Source: Candidatus Poseidoniia archaeon (lineage in GTDB: Archaea > Thermoplasmatota > Poseidoniia > MGIII > CG-Epi1). Taken from it: a stretch of 64,000 bases of DNA. A program made the position numbers and the translations under genes. Shown here piece by piece: positions 41,026 to 50,252 of this stretch (positions within the stretch are counted from its first letter, which is position 1; each line of letters starts with the position of its first letter). Location: assembly GCA_030748895.1 (NCBI GenBank), contig JASMLC010000007.1, forward strand, positions 27,869 through 91,868. Reading direction: 5' to 3'. A model generated the notes under the pieces. It was not told where the DNA came from. It made no database searches and was given only the letters and a program-made list of their open reading frames with translations.

Positions 41026-41442
41026 ATGCAAATCATCTTCGTCTGCACCGGAAATGCCGCGCGTTCGCAGATGGCCGAGGGGTGGGCGCGCCACCTGGCG
41101 CCGGAACTGGCCGTGGAGAGCGGCGGCACCCAGCCGGCTGGCCTCTCGCGCCGTGCCGTGGCGGCGATGGCGGAGGCGGGTGTCGATATCTCCGCGCAGC
41201 GGTCGAAACCGCTCTCTGCGACAGCGCGGTGCGATGCCGACATCGCCGTCACGCTCTGCGGCTCCGCGCAGGAGGAGTGCGTCGCGCTGCCGTGGTCACC
41301 CACGACGCAGCGCGAGCACTGGCCGATAGCGGACCCGGTAGCGGTGCCGGCGGGCGGCGACCCGCTGGCGCCGTTCCACGCAGCGCGGGACGAGATTCGG
41401 GCGCGAGTGGAGGCGCTGCTCGCCAATATTGAAAATAGATAA
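41026..41442 (+). CDS. arsC: Arsenate reductase (low-molecular-weight phosphatase fold)
   Basis: 138 residues. The phosphate loop CTGNAARS (Cys7) is the CX5R motif shared by LMW tyrosine phosphatases and thioredoxin-coupled ArsC. The redox pair LCGSAQEEC (C-x6-C, about residues 85-92) and REHWPIADP near the C-terminus match the ArsC branch rather than phosphatases. It would reduce arsenate to arsenite via an internal disulphide cascade. It precedes the phosphate-uptake genes, and arsenate is a phosphate mimic, so joint placement makes sense. A T-run about 28 nt upstream may be a weak promoter. Confidence 0.85.
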   Translation: MQIIFVCTGNAARSQMAEGWARHLAPELAVESGGTQPAGLSRRAVAAMAEAGVDISAQRSKPLSATARCDADIAVTLCGSAQEECVALPWSPTTQREHWPIADPVAVPAGGDPLAPFHAARDEIRARVEALLANIENR

Positions 41443-41456
41443 TCTATATAGATTAT
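41439..41456. promoter_or_regulatory. Perfect 18-bp palindrome upstream of the phosphate permease promoter
   Basis: ATAATCTATATAGATTAT is a perfect palindrome that overlaps the arsC stop codon and ends 8 nt before the TATA box of the PiT gene. The position suits an operator for a dimeric regulator. The AbrB-PhoU protein encoded two genes downstream is an obvious candidate, but binding is not shown. Confidence 0.5.
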
Positions 41457-41463
41457 ATAGGAA

Positions 41464-41473
41464 ATATTTATTT
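41464..41473 (+). promoter_or_regulatory. TATA box for the PiT gene
   Basis: ATATTTATTT is centred about 28 nt upstream of the ATG at 41497. Confidence 0.6.
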
Positions 41474-41496
41474 AACCCCTGGAACAGCACCGGCCA

Positions 41497-42906
41497 ATGT
41501 TTGGACTCGAACTGATGATACTGCTCGCCATCGCGGTAGCAGCGTACATGGCGTGGAACATCGGCGCCAACGACGTCGCCAATGCCATGGGCACCAGCGT
41601 CGGGAGCGGGGCGCTGACGCTGCGCAACGCCATCATCATCGCGGCGGTCTTCGAGTTCTGCGGTGCCTTCTTCGCCGGCGACGCTGTCACCGATACGGTG
41701 CGCAAGGGAGTGCTGATTATTTCCGAGGAGGAGATGGCTAGCCTCTCCAGCGAGTTGCAGTATGGCTTCATCGCCGCCATGCTGGCGGCTGCGCTCTGGA
41801 TTACGGTCGCCACGCGCTACGGGCTGCCGGTCTCGACGACGCACAGCATCATTGGTGGCATCATCGGTTTTGGTCTCTTCATTGACCCTTCACTGGTCGA
41901 TTTCCACAAAGTCGGCCAGATAGTTCTGAGCTGGGTAATTTCCCCGCTGCTGGGTGGAGTGCTGGCTTACGGGACTTTCATGGTCATTCGCATGACCATT
42001 ATGGAGTCCGATGACCCTATCCAGCGCTCCCGCTGGATGGCGCCAATACTCGCCTTCCCGACCTTTTTCGTGCTGGGACTGGCGCTCCAGTTCAAGGCGC
42101 TCCAGTACCTGCTGCCCGCCGCATGGCTGCCGGCCAGGGATTGCGCCGTCGACGCCAGTTTCATGGCCGCAGTCGCCGAATGCCTGCCGCAGCCGAGCCT
42201 GCAGATAGCGCTGCTGCTGGGGGCATTTGCCAGCCTTGCGCTCTACCTGCTGCTGCGCAACTATGAGTTCAAGGAGAGCGGCTACGCGGGGGTCGAGCAG
42301 ATTTTCGTCTGGCTCCAGATAATCACCGCCTGCTACGTCGCCTTCGCGCACGGTGCCAATGACCGCTCCAATGCCATCGGGCCGATGGCGGCCGTCTGGC
42401 AGGTCTACCAGGCAGGCGTGCTGAGCCCCGAAGCTTCGGTCCCGCTCTGGCTGGTGCTGCTGGGAAGCGCTGGCATCGTCATTGGCATCGCCACCTGGGG
42501 CCATCGCGTGATGAAGACGATTGGCGAGAAAATAACCCACATCACTCCCACGCGCGGGTTCGCGGCCCAGTTCGCCGCCGCAACTGTCGTACTCTTATTC
42601 TCCCTGCCTTTCCTGGCGGTGCCCATTTCCACTACCCATACCCTTGTAGGCTCGGTGGTGGGGGTCGGGCTGGCAAGGGGAACTGCATCTGTGGATTTCG
42701 GCGTTTTCGGGAAGATTGCCGCCAGCTGGGTCGCCAGCATCCCGGCCGCCGGCATCGGGGCAGTAGTACTCTACCTGATTTTCGGGCTGGATGAAACCCG
42801 TTTCATCGTCTCGGTCAGCCTGATACTGGCCGCCATTGTCTGGCTGCTCTACCACTCTATCAAGGCGGGACCCCGGGTTGAAATCGAGATGGGGGGCGCG
42901 GAATGA
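41497..42906 (+). CDS. pit: Inorganic phosphate transporter, PiT family
   Basis: 469 residues, largely membrane-embedded, of a cation-coupled phosphate permease. Both inverted PiT signatures are present: NIGANDVANAMGTSVGSGALT (about 22-42) and, in the second half, FAHGANDRSNAIGPMAAVW (about 285), each followed by the STTHSIIGGIIG and STTHTLVGSVVG motifs. About a dozen hydrophobic segments are seen. The stop overlaps the start of the DUF47 gene (ATGA). Confidence 0.95.
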   Translation: MFGLELMILLAIAVAAYMAWNIGANDVANAMGTSVGSGALTLRNAIIIAAVFEFCGAFFAGDAVTDTVRKGVLIISEEEMASLSSELQYGFIAAMLAAALWITVATRYGLPVSTTHSIIGGIIGFGLFIDPSLVDFHKVGQIVLSWVISPLLGGVLAYGTFMVIRMTIMESDDPIQRSRWMAPILAFPTFFVLGLALQFKALQYLLPAAWLPARDCAVDASFMAAVAECLPQPSLQIALLLGAFASLALYLLLRNYEFKESGYAGVEQIFVWLQIITACYVAFAHGANDRSNAIGPMAAVWQVYQAGVLSPEASVPLWLVLLGSAGIVIGIATWGHRVMKTIGEKITHITPTRGFAAQFAAATVVLLFSLPFLAVPISTTHTLVGSVVGVGLARGTASVDFGVFGKIAASWVASIPAAGIGAVVLYLIFGLDETRFIVSVSLILAAIVWLLYHSIKAGPRVEIEMGGAE

Positions 42907-43565
42907 AGTTCTTCGAGAGCCGTGTTGGCCCCAGCGTATTCGAGGCATACTACCGCCACGCCGCCAAGGCGCTTGAAACCGTCGAGCACATGGAACGCTG
43001 CGTCGCGCTCGCCTGCGAGGATGGCGATACCGCCGAGGCGATTGCGGCGACTTCGAACGCTGAACTGGAGGCCGACGGCCTGAAAAACGAGCTGCGCGGA
43101 GTGATGCGCGGCAGCGTACGGCTCGCTATCTCGAAAGAAGTCTTCCTCGACATGATTTCACGGCAGGACCGTATCGCCGACTACGCCGAGAACGTCACCG
43201 AAATTATCTCCTTCCGGCCGCTCTTTGCCGACGCAGAGGCGCGCAAGCTGCTGCTGGCGCAGGCGAAGTCGGTGCAGGCGACCGTCAATGAATACGCGCA
43301 GGCTGTCGAGAAGCTGCAGGAGCTGATGGAATCCGGCTTCGCCACGAAGGTGAAGGAAGAGCTGCACCAGCTAATTGCCAGCGTCAACCTGCTCGAGCAT
43401 CAGGCGGATGAGAAGGAGGCGGCGACCGCCGCCTACGTCTTCTCGCACGGCGATGATGCGCCGCTCGCAGCGGCGCATATGTATCGCGTCGCGCAGCGGC
43501 TGGACGACGTCGCCAACGCCACCGAACACGCGGCCAACTCGTTGTTGCCGCTGGCAAGCCACTAA
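42903..43565 (+). CDS. DUF47/PhoU-like phosphate transport accessory protein
   Basis: 220 residues of helical PhoU-like bundle (DUF47, TIGR00153 type), typically encoded directly next to PiT permeases. Repeated acidic ExxxD patterns are visible, e.g. SNAELEADGLKNELRG, ISRQDRIADYAENVTEII and EHQADEKEAATAAYVF, in positions that coordinate metal clusters in PhoU relatives. It probably adjusts permease activity. It is coupled to pit by a 4-nt overlap. Confidence 0.9.
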   Translation: MKFFESRVGPSVFEAYYRHAAKALETVEHMERCVALACEDGDTAEAIAATSNAELEADGLKNELRGVMRGSVRLAISKEVFLDMISRQDRIADYAENVTEIISFRPLFADAEARKLLLAQAKSVQATVNEYAQAVEKLQELMESGFATKVKEELHQLIASVNLLEHQADEKEAATAAYVFSHGDDAPLAAAHMYRVAQRLDDVANATEHAANSLLPLASH

Positions 43566-43585
43566 ACCCCCGGCCTGCTCCCGGC

Positions 43586-44566
43586 ATGATGGAGAGCAGG
43601 AAGCTGCAACTGACCGGTGGCTCCACCATCACGGTCTCGTTGCCCCGGAAGTGGGTTGACGAGGTGGGACTCCAGCGGGGCGCCGAGGTGGTGCTGGTGC
43701 CGCAGTCCAACGGCACGCTGGTCGTCGACCCCCGCGCCAGCAGTCAGGGATGGGAAAAGCAGCGCAGCCTGCGGGTGCGTGACGAGGTGGATGCGCATCT
43801 TTTCCGGCGGCTGATTGGCATCTACCTGACCGGCACGACCGAGATTTCGGCCGAGGCTGAGGCCCGCTTCAGCGTACGCCAGCGCTCGACCATCCGCGAG
43901 TTTTCGGCCAGCGTCATCGGGATGGAAATAGTCGAGGAGGAGGCGAGCCGTATCCTGCTCAACGACGTCACCAGCCCCGGGGCGCTGCCGTTCGACCGGA
44001 CGGTGAAGCGGTTCTACCGCATCGTGCGCGCAATGTACGACGACGCGGTGCAGATGCTACACGGCTCCGGGATGGAGGCGGCCGAGGTGCGCGACCGCGA
44101 CCGCGAAGCAGACAAACTTTACTGGTTCATCGAGCGGCAGTTCAACATGACTCTGGAAAATGTCCAGTTGGCGGAGAAGGTCGCGGGCGGGCTGGCGCAT
44201 GGCCAGTTTTTCTCGCATGTCGCACGCGCACTCGAGCGTATCGGCGACCACGCCTGCCGGCTGGCGGAGGCGGCCGAAACGCTGCCGCAACCGGACGCAA
44301 AGCTGCTGAAGCTGGCAGACCAGGCGGGCGCCATCCTGGAGGAGGCTATGGTCTCCTTCAGTGGGCTGAAGGCGGGCAGCGCCGTCGAGATTATTGACCG
44401 CGGCAAGGCGTATCGCGACCGCTGCCAGCGCTACCTGCAGCAGCGCGCCGCGAAAGCCCCGGAGGAAGCGCTGCCGCTTTTCATGGCGCTCGAATCGCTG
44501 ATTCGCACCGCGCTCTACTCGACCGACATCGCCGAGGTGACCATCAACTTCGCGTCGCAGGACTGA
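43586..44566 (+). CDS. phoU: Phosphate-uptake regulator: AbrB DNA-binding domain fused to PhoU
   Basis: 326 residues. The first 45 (RKLQLTGGSTITVSLPRKWVDEVGLQRGAEVVLVPQ) form a SpoVT-AbrB swapped-hairpin DNA-binding domain. From about 90 onward two PhoU three-helix units follow, with E-x-x-x-D ligands in DREADKLYWFIERQF and HVARALERIGDHACRLAEAA. This fusion is common in archaea and likely represses phosphate genes when phosphate is ample. A TATA-like ACTAAAC lies 22-25 nt upstream, and the second ATG (43589) is an equally good leaderless start. Confidence 0.92.
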   Translation: MMESRKLQLTGGSTITVSLPRKWVDEVGLQRGAEVVLVPQSNGTLVVDPRASSQGWEKQRSLRVRDEVDAHLFRRLIGIYLTGTTEISAEAEARFSVRQRSTIREFSASVIGMEIVEEEASRILLNDVTSPGALPFDRTVKRFYRIVRAMYDDAVQMLHGSGMEAAEVRDRDREADKLYWFIERQFNMTLENVQLAEKVAGGLAHGQFFSHVARALERIGDHACRLAEAAETLPQPDAKLLKLADQAGAILEEAMVSFSGLKAGSAVEIIDRGKAYRDRCQRYLQQRAAKAPEEALPLFMALESLIRTALYSTDIAEVTINFASQD

Positions 44567-44590
44567 TTAACCGGCCGCCGCTGCCGCCCC

Positions 44591-45286
44591 GTGCAGATTG
44601 ACGCGCCCTTCTACACGCAGACGATGGACTTCAGTTGTGGCGCCGCCTGCGCGCTGATGGCGCTGGGCCACTTCAACCTGGCCGGCCCGCTCGACCGCGA
44701 CCTGGAAGTCGAGGTGTGGCGCGAGACCAACGCGGTCGAAATCGGCGGCTGCGGCCGCTACGGGCTCGCGGCACCGCTCGCTCTGCGAGGCTTGCGGCCG
44801 CACATCATCTCGACCGCCGACGGGCTCGGCCTGATGGAGCGCGTCCACGAGCGTGTCGCCGGCATCGACCCCGGCACGCTGGAGTTCTTCCACATCATGC
44901 AGCAGCGGCTCTGCGCGCGCAACGGCGTTACGGAGGAGCGGCGAAAACCGGGGGCCGCCGACATCCGCGCCGCGCTGACCGCCGAACGGCTGGTGCTGGC
45001 GCTGGTCTCGACCGCGCTCTTCCCGGAAGAGGATGACGAGATTCCACACTGGGCGCTGGTGACCGGGCTGCGCGGTTCCGAGCTGCTGGTCCACAACCCA
45101 CTCGACCCCCCGGAGCGGGCGCACCGCCCCGTCGCCGGCGCCGCGCTGCTCGCCAGCGCGGTGCAGTTCGGCGAGCAGGCGCTGGTCACCGTCGGCAGCC
45201 GCGTGTGGCCTGACGGGAAATCGGTCGCTGAGCCGCCGCTGCCCCGGGGCACCATCGGCTCCCGCGCTGCGGTCGCGGCTAATTAA
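44591..45286 (+). CDS. C39-like cysteine peptidase family protein
   Basis: 231 residues from a leaderless GTG (TGATTAA centred 24 nt upstream). The N-terminus DAPFYTQTMDFSCGAACALMAL places Cys16 as in papain-like peptidase C39 and DUF3335 proteins. The matching histidine and Asp/Asn are in IPHWALVTGLRGSELLVHNPLD (about residue 155-176). No signal peptide is seen, so it is cytosolic. The substrate is unknown. The stop overlaps the convergent GAF gene's stop by 4 nt. Confidence 0.75.
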   Translation: MQIDAPFYTQTMDFSCGAACALMALGHFNLAGPLDRDLEVEVWRETNAVEIGGCGRYGLAAPLALRGLRPHIISTADGLGLMERVHERVAGIDPGTLEFFHIMQQRLCARNGVTEERRKPGAADIRAALTAERLVLALVSTALFPEEDDEIPHWALVTGLRGSELLVHNPLDPPERAHRPVAGAALLASAVQFGEQALVTVGSRVWPDGKSVAEPPLPRGTIGSRAAVAAN

Positions 45287-45738
45287 GTTTCGCTCCAGAG
45301 TCGCGCCAGCCGCACGCAGAGCCGCTGTAGGAACTCCACTTCGGCCCGGGAGAAGGGGTCGCGCGTGTGCGAGTCGATATCGAGCTGCGCGACGACCATG
45401 CCGTCGGCGTGAATTGGAATGACAACTTCCGACCGCACCGCGCTGCCGCACGACAGGTAATTGGCTTCGGCCGCCACATCGGGTACGACCAGCGTCTCGC
45501 CGCTCTCGGCCACCTGCCCGCAGACGCCGCGCCCGAACGGGATGCGCACGTGTTCCGTCGGCGCGCCGACGTATGGCCCCAGCACCAGCTCTCGCCCGTC
45601 GACGAGGTAGAAGCCGATCCAGTCGTAGTGCTCCACGCGTGAATCGAGCAGCTGCGCGATTTCGCGCAGCGCAGCTCCGCGGTCGGTCGCGACAGCGAGG
45701 ATTTTGGCAGCGGCGCTTTCGAGTCGCATCAATTCCAT
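45283..45738 (-). CDS. GAF-domain protein, free methionine-R-sulfoxide reductase-like
   Basis: 151 residues. The GAF fold with YDWIGFYLVDGRELVLGPY, RIPFGRGVCGQVAESGETLVVPDV and SEVVIPIHADGMVVAQLDIDS is closest to fRMsr, which reduces free methionine R-sulfoxide. Two of the three family cysteines are kept, in GVCG and in YLSCGSAVRSE (the catalytic position). The third, about ten residues before GVCG, is replaced (THVRIPF region lacks Cys), so the redox relay may differ. It follows transketolase by 11 nt. Confidence 0.8.
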   Translation of the reverse strand: MELMRLESAAAKILAVATDRGAALREIAQLLDSRVEHYDWIGFYLVDGRELVLGPYVGAPTEHVRIPFGRGVCGQVAESGETLVVPDVAAEANYLSCGSAVRSEVVIPIHADGMVVAQLDIDSHTRDPFSRAEVEFLQRLCVRLARLWSET

Positions 45739-45749
45739 GGCAGCAGGGT

Positions 45750-47645
45750 TCAGGCCGCCAGCAGTTCCCTGACGCGCGCCTCCACATCGGCCGGCGCGAG
45801 CCGCTGGTGCGCAATCTGCTCCGCCTGCCCGCAGTTACCTGGCCGGGTGGTGCCCATGTGGCCGTAGCGCGGCGCGAATCCGCGCTCGAGCAGCCAGCTG
45901 CCGTAGCGGATACCGAGGCCGGTGCGCCGGTTCAGGCTCTCGACGACCAGTATAAAAGGAGCCTTGCCCAGTCTGGCGAGCATGTCTTCGTCAACGACGT
46001 TGAGCGTGGGCTTGTTCACCAGCCCCACCGCCACGCCCTGGGCGCGCAGCGTTTCGACGACGTGCAGGCAGCGGTGCAGCATGTCGCCGTAGCTCACAAT
46101 CCAGCCCGCGTCGCCCTCGCGCACGATTTCGTCGCGGCCCGGCTCGAATTCGTAGCCATCGCCGTGCATCGGCTCGCCTTCCGAGCCGAGGATTTCCGGC
46201 TGCTTCGAGCGGTTGGAGAAGATGAACCGCAGCCCCCGCTCGGGGAAGACGCGCCGCACGACGGCGTCCATCTGGTGGACGTCGGCCGGAAAATAAAGCG
46301 CAGTCGGCGCGCCGGCCTCGACGTAGTTGTCGGCGAAGAAATTGTTGAGCCCGAAATGGCACGTATTATCGGACATCGCGTCAACCCCGGCGTGCGAGAA
46401 ATGGCAGAGCAGGTCGCACTCGTTGAGCCGCGACATCGTGATTTCGGAAATGACCATTTCGAGGAAGGCGGAGAAGGTAGCGAAGACCCCCTGACAGCCG
46501 GGCTGCGAGCCAAAGCCGGCGGCGGCGAGCAGGTTGCCGCGCTCCTGTACCCCGCCGCTGGTGAAGCACTCGGGGAACTGCTCGCGAATAGCCGTCAGGC
46601 CAACCGACCCCTCCAGGTCCGAGTCGAAGGCGCGGACGCGCTGCCGCTCGTCGGGCGAGAGCCCTGCCAGCACCGCGGCGAGCGAAGCGCCGAACTGCTT
46701 GCGGCACGCTTCCGGCGCGCCACCGCCAAGCAGCTCTGCCGGAGGCGCAGCCGCTTCGCCTTCGATTTCAGTCAGTAGCGCTAGCGCTGCGCCGTGGTCG
46801 CGCGCAGTGAAGTACTCGCGCGCCGCAGCGAGCGTGATGACGTCGTGCAGTTGTGGCGTCCCTTCGAGTTGCGGGACGCCCGGCCCCATGGCCCGGCGGC
46901 AAAGAACGGCGGCCGGGCCGTCGTGGAGCAGCGCGGCGACAATCGCGGCCAGCAGTGCGCGGGTGTCCTCACCGTCGGCCGGGAAGACGGCGAAGCCCTG
47001 CCCCCCGAGAGTGCGCCCAAGGTCGAACCCCGGCAGGTAGCGGTCGGGGTAGCCGGCAATCGTGACGTTGTTGTCGTCGATAATCCACTTGACGTTGAGG
47101 TTGTTGGCGACCGCCAGCCGCGCCGCCTCCGCGTTGTTGCCCTCCATCTGCGAGCCGTCGGAGCCGAACATCACTATCCCCTGCCCGGGATGGGCGAGCG
47201 CGACGCCGTTGACGTGCCCCGCCGCGTGGCCGAGCCGTCCGCTCGAGAAGTCGATGCAGTCAAGCAATTCCTTCTCGGGGTGGCCGGCCAGCCCCGAGTC
47301 GTATTCGCGGTAGTGCAGCAGCTGCTCTGGCTGCAAGTCACCCCGCAGCGCGCCGCGTGCATACTGCAGTGCGGCACGGTGTCCCGCTTCGTCGAAAAAC
47401 TCGGGGTGAATCGCGGCTCCGCCGTCGCGCAGTGCGTCGACTATCACCACCTCCGGAGCAATGTCGTACGGCCCGCCGGTGTGACCGCCAAGGCCTCGCG
47501 CGCGGGCGATTGCGGTCAGCGCGATAATGGCGTCACGCAGCAGCGCAATATCGCTCTCCAGCTGCGCCAGTCCGGCTTCGTCAATCTCGGGTTCAAGTGG
47601 TAATTTCAGCCGCGAAAAGCCGCTGAGGTCGAGGGGAAAATCCAT
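45750..47645 (-). CDS. tkt: Transketolase (single-chain)
   Basis: 631 residues covering both halves of the enzyme, which many archaea encode as two genes. The thiamine-diphosphate motif is GSDGSQMEGNNAEAARLAVANNLNVKWIIDDNN (about 160-192). The catalytic glutamate of the pyrimidine domain is in GGVQERGNLLAAAGFG (about 370). The C-terminal domain holds ILVVESLNRRTGLG. HTGGPYDIAPEVVIVDALR near residue 55 gives the substrate-phosphate region. It would supply pentoses to the PRPP synthase encoded earlier. A TTTAAG box lies about 29 nt upstream. Confidence 0.9.
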   Translation of the reverse strand: MDFPLDLSGFSRLKLPLEPEIDEAGLAQLESDIALLRDAIIALTAIARARGLGGHTGGPYDIAPEVVIVDALRDGGAAIHPEFFDEAGHRAALQYARGALRGDLQPEQLLHYREYDSGLAGHPEKELLDCIDFSSGRLGHAAGHVNGVALAHPGQGIVMFGSDGSQMEGNNAEAARLAVANNLNVKWIIDDNNVTIAGYPDRYLPGFDLGRTLGGQGFAVFPADGEDTRALLAAIVAALLHDGPAAVLCRRAMGPGVPQLEGTPQLHDVITLAAAREYFTARDHGAALALLTEIEGEAAAPPAELLGGGAPEACRKQFGASLAAVLAGLSPDERQRVRAFDSDLEGSVGLTAIREQFPECFTSGGVQERGNLLAAAGFGSQPGCQGVFATFSAFLEMVISEITMSRLNECDLLCHFSHAGVDAMSDNTCHFGLNNFFADNYVEAGAPTALYFPADVHQMDAVVRRVFPERGLRFIFSNRSKQPEILGSEGEPMHGDGYEFEPGRDEIVREGDAGWIVSYGDMLHRCLHVVETLRAQGVAVGLVNKPTLNVVDEDMLARLGKAPFILVVESLNRRTGLGIRYGSWLLERGFAPRYGHMGTTRPGNCGQAEQIAHQRLAPADVEARVRELLAA

Positions 47646-47671
47646 GCCCGTCAGGGCAGCCTGAGGCCCGG

Positions 47672-47677
47672 CTTAAA
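47672..47677 (-). promoter_or_regulatory. TATA-like box for transketolase
   Basis: On the minus strand TTTAAG is centred about 29 nt upstream of the ATG at 47645, within the 40-nt gap after rpl30e. The tkt-GAF pair may have its own promoter. Confidence 0.35.
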
Positions 47678-47685
47678 CGTAACCC

Positions 47686-47976
47686 TCAGAGGTTGGGTTT
47701 GAGTCTCAGGATTTCGGAACTGCCGCCTTCCAGAACGGTCACTGCCGAGACCGGGAAAGGCTTTCCGCACGCGGCACCGAGGTCAGAGTTGGTTCCATCA
47801 AACTGGTAAACGTCCGTTTCAGCCTCGAGGACGGCCTCACGCACCCCGGCCGGGCAGTTGTTCGCCAGTATCACCAGCCGCGCCCCGTCGCTGGTGACTG
47901 CCTCGCAGCACTGGTTGGCGCCAAGGTTAACTTCGCCGGTGGCGATAGCTTTGCGCAGCGCCTTGTTGAGGTCCAT
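47686..47976 (-). CDS. rpl30e: 50S ribosomal protein L30e (eL30)
   Basis: 96 residues of the L7Ae/L30e fold: NKALRKAIATGEVNLGANQCCEAVTSDGARLVILANNCP and the closing GAACGKPFPVSAVTVLEGG. It is found only in archaea and eukaryotes and classically lies after rpoA2. The usual followers nusA, rps12 and rps7 are absent here, where transketolase comes next. The start shares one base with the rpoA2 stop. Confidence 0.94.
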   Translation of the reverse strand: MDLNKALRKAIATGEVNLGANQCCEAVTSDGARLVILANNCPAGVREAVLEAETDVYQFDGTNSDLGAACGKPFPVSAVTVLEGGSSEILRLKPNL

Positions 47977-50252
47977 CAGGCTTCCTTCCCGGGTTTGTAG
48001 ATAACGCTCACCGCGCCGGTGCCGAGATGGACCGGCTGGCCGACGATGATGTTCTCGGCGACGCCAGTCAGGACGTCCGACTCTCCGGAGAGGCCGGCGA
48101 GTAGCAGGTGGGTAGAGGTAATCTCGAAGGCGGCCCGGGCGAGGACCGAGGTCTTCGCACCAGAAATCCCGTGCCGGCCAATTGCCTTGACGCGGCCGGT
48201 GTTGGTCATCACGTCAGCGACCAGCAGGTTGTGGCGCAAGTCTACCGAGAGCCCCTGTTCGTTCAGCGTCTGGTTCAGCTCATGAATTATGGAGTTGCGC
48301 GCCGCCTCGATTCCGAGCACTTCGGCAATTTCGTGGACCGAATTACTGCTGGTGCGGGTCGGGTCGATTTCCGGCATCGCCAGGACTGCCTTCAGGTCGG
48401 AACCTTCGGTGAAGATGACGTATTCGTCCTTATCCTTGCGCACGATAGCGCGGGAAATCGAGGCGATACCAGCTACCTTGAGCCGGCGCACCTTGTCCTC
48501 CAGGATGTAGAGTTTCTTGAATGACGGCTCCTTTTCGGTCAGGACAATTTCACCGTTCTCGATAGTCATCAGGCAGCGCAGCCTCCCCTGTTTCTTGATG
48601 CGCGCCGCCAGCAATTCATCTGTCAGCATGCACGCCTTCATCTCTTTCGGGTCCGGCTCGATAATCAGCCGCAGGTTGGTCATGTCGGTGCGGATACGCG
48701 CCAGGCTGTTGACCGACCGCGCCTCAATCCGTGCCGCTACGTCCAGCGCCACCTTGCGGTCGGCGGCGAACTGCGGCTCGAGGTAGACCTCCATGATTGG
48801 GGTCTTGGGTTCGCGGCGGGCATCAACAATCTCGATTAGCCGCGGCAGTCCCAGTGTAACGTTCATTTCGGCAACACCGGCGTAGTGGAATGTCCGCATG
48901 GTCATCTGCGTCCCCGGCTCACCAATTGATTGCGCTGCGAGGATACCGACCGCCTCAGTAGCGTCGACTTGCGCGAGGCCATACTGCGCCAGCGCCAACT
49001 TCACAATTTCGCCAAACTGCTTCGCGCTCAGCTTGCGACCAGCCGCATTCTCAGCCAGTTGTCGCACGATGCCCTGAGGCAGCGTTGCCTTCGCTTTCGC
49101 GAGCGCCTGCTGTAGCTTCTCCTCCGCGGCGACCTGTTCGCTGAAGGTGGCGACCAGTGCCTTGACGCCCTTGGCTTGTAGCCGCCCCTTCTCGGCGCTG
49201 CACGCGATTTCCTCGACATAGTGGCTCGGGAGCCCCTTCGCCAGCTTGAGTGCGCGGATGCGGAACGGGTTGAGCTTGCGCCCGGTCTCTTCTTCTTCCT
49301 CAAGGTCGGCGACCTCGATTCCCTTGGTTGGTGCCTTGGCCGGCTCGGCCAGTGCCTTCGCGGCAGCCTCCTCGACCGCCTTGCGGAACTCCTCCAGCCG
49401 CGACATCGGGACGTCGGCGTCCTTCAGCTCCTCGTTGGTAGCCGCCGCTGCTTGCGTGGGATGATAAAGTCCCCCAGTGAAGAGCCCCTGTGCCGTCTTC
49501 TCGGAGAAACCAAGCTCGGTGTAGACTTTCTGTGCGTCGATGCGCTCCTGCTCGAAGCGCAGTCGGTCGCGTGAAAGGTCGAACGAATCCTCGACCTGCG
49601 TGTAGTTGCGTGCCGAACGGACGGGCGTGCCGTCCATCTTGTGAAACTCCTCCAGCCGCAGCGTGCGCGGTAGCGGCACCAGCCGCTCGATGCGCAGGAA
49701 GGTAACATAGGGCTCCTCGGCGTGTGCCGGCAGCAGCAGTTCTTCTTCCTCGGGAGTCCCGGGGCGGTCGAACGAGAGCACTTCCGAGATTATCGACAGG
49801 TAGCGAATGCCGTGGTGTTCCTTGAGGTAGACGTAGCCGCTGAAGGGGTAGCGGAACTGCCGGGCATTAATCGGGAATGCGACTCCCAGCAGTACCTCGC
49901 CCTTCGAGGCGACATGCCTGTTGATAGCCTCAATCGTGTAACCGTCAGGCAGTGACCAGATTACACCCAGTTTCTTTTCGACCCTTCGCAGCGCAGCATC
50001 GGCCGAGAAGGGGCCATCGCCCGATTTCTCCTCTTCGAGTGCGCCTGCAACGACCTCTTCGCGGTCGACCTTGTGGTTGCCGACCGCCTCGATGACTTCC
50101 AGTATTTCGCGGAAGCTGAAGAGCTTGCGCAATTGTGCGAGGCTCGCTTTCTTGAGCGTCCCGAGCTGCTCGCCCGCGTCGGCCGCCTTGGCCGCCAGTC
50201 CCCGCGCCATGCCACGCCGCTCGAGTGCGCGGATAGTGTCGCTACGCGCCAT
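47976..50252 (-). CDS. rpoA2: RNA polymerase subunit A'' with a large N-terminal extension
   Basis: 758 residues, nearly twice the usual archaeal A'' (about 390). The true A'' starts near residue 391 and has [32 protein letters not shown] (trigger-loop region), [23 protein letters not shown] and the C-terminal jaw/clamp with [17 protein letters not shown]. Residues 1-390 are extra. They comprise a helical start (1-60), a beta-rich part (about 95-225; [27 protein letters not shown]) reminiscent of PUA/EVE folds, a helix-hairpin-helix-like part (about 240-300), an acidic stretch LEEEEETG and another helical unit (330-390). The ATG shares a base with the rpoA1 stop, so the extension is translated from the operon start. 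Confidence 0.93.
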   Translation of the reverse strand: MARSDTIRALERRGMARGLAAKAADAGEQLGTLKKASLAQLRKLFSFREILEVIEAVGNHKVDREEVVAGALEEEKSGDGPFSADAALRRVEKKLGVIWSLPDGYTIEAINRHVASKGEVLLGVAFPINARQFRYPFSGYVYLKEHHGIRYLSIISEVLSFDRPGTPEEEELLLPAHAEEPYVTFLRIERLVPLPRTLRLEEFHKMDGTPVRSARNYTQVEDSFDLSRDRLRFEQERIDAQKVYTELGFSEKTAQGLFTGGLYHPTQAAAATNEELKDADVPMSRLEEFRKAVEEAAAKALAEPAKAPTKGIEVADLEEEEETGRKLNPFRIRALKLAKGLPSHYVEEIACSAEKGRLQAKGVKALVATFSEQVAAEEKLQQALAKAKATLPQGIVRQLAENAAGRKLSAKQFGEIVKLALAQYGLAQVDATEAVGILAAQSIGEPGTQMTMRTFHYAGVAEMNVTLGLPRLIEIVDARREPKTPIMEVYLEPQFAADRKVALDVAARIEARSVNSLARIRTDMTNLRLIIEPDPKEMKACMLTDELLAARIKKQGRLRCLMTIENGEIVLTEKEPSFKKLYILEDKVRRLKVAGIASISRAIVRKDKDEYVIFTEGSDLKAVLAMPEIDPTRTSSNSVHEIAEVLGIEAARNSIIHELNQTLNEQGLSVDLRHNLLVADVMTNTGRVKAIGRHGISGAKTSVLARAAFEITSTHLLLAGLSGESDVLTGVAENIIVGQPVHLGTGAVSVIYKPGKEA

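Noticed and set aside
47014..47034. Another GGTCGAACCCC T-loop-like stretch
   Set aside because: It is within the transketolase gene and lacks the rest of a tRNA cloverleaf.
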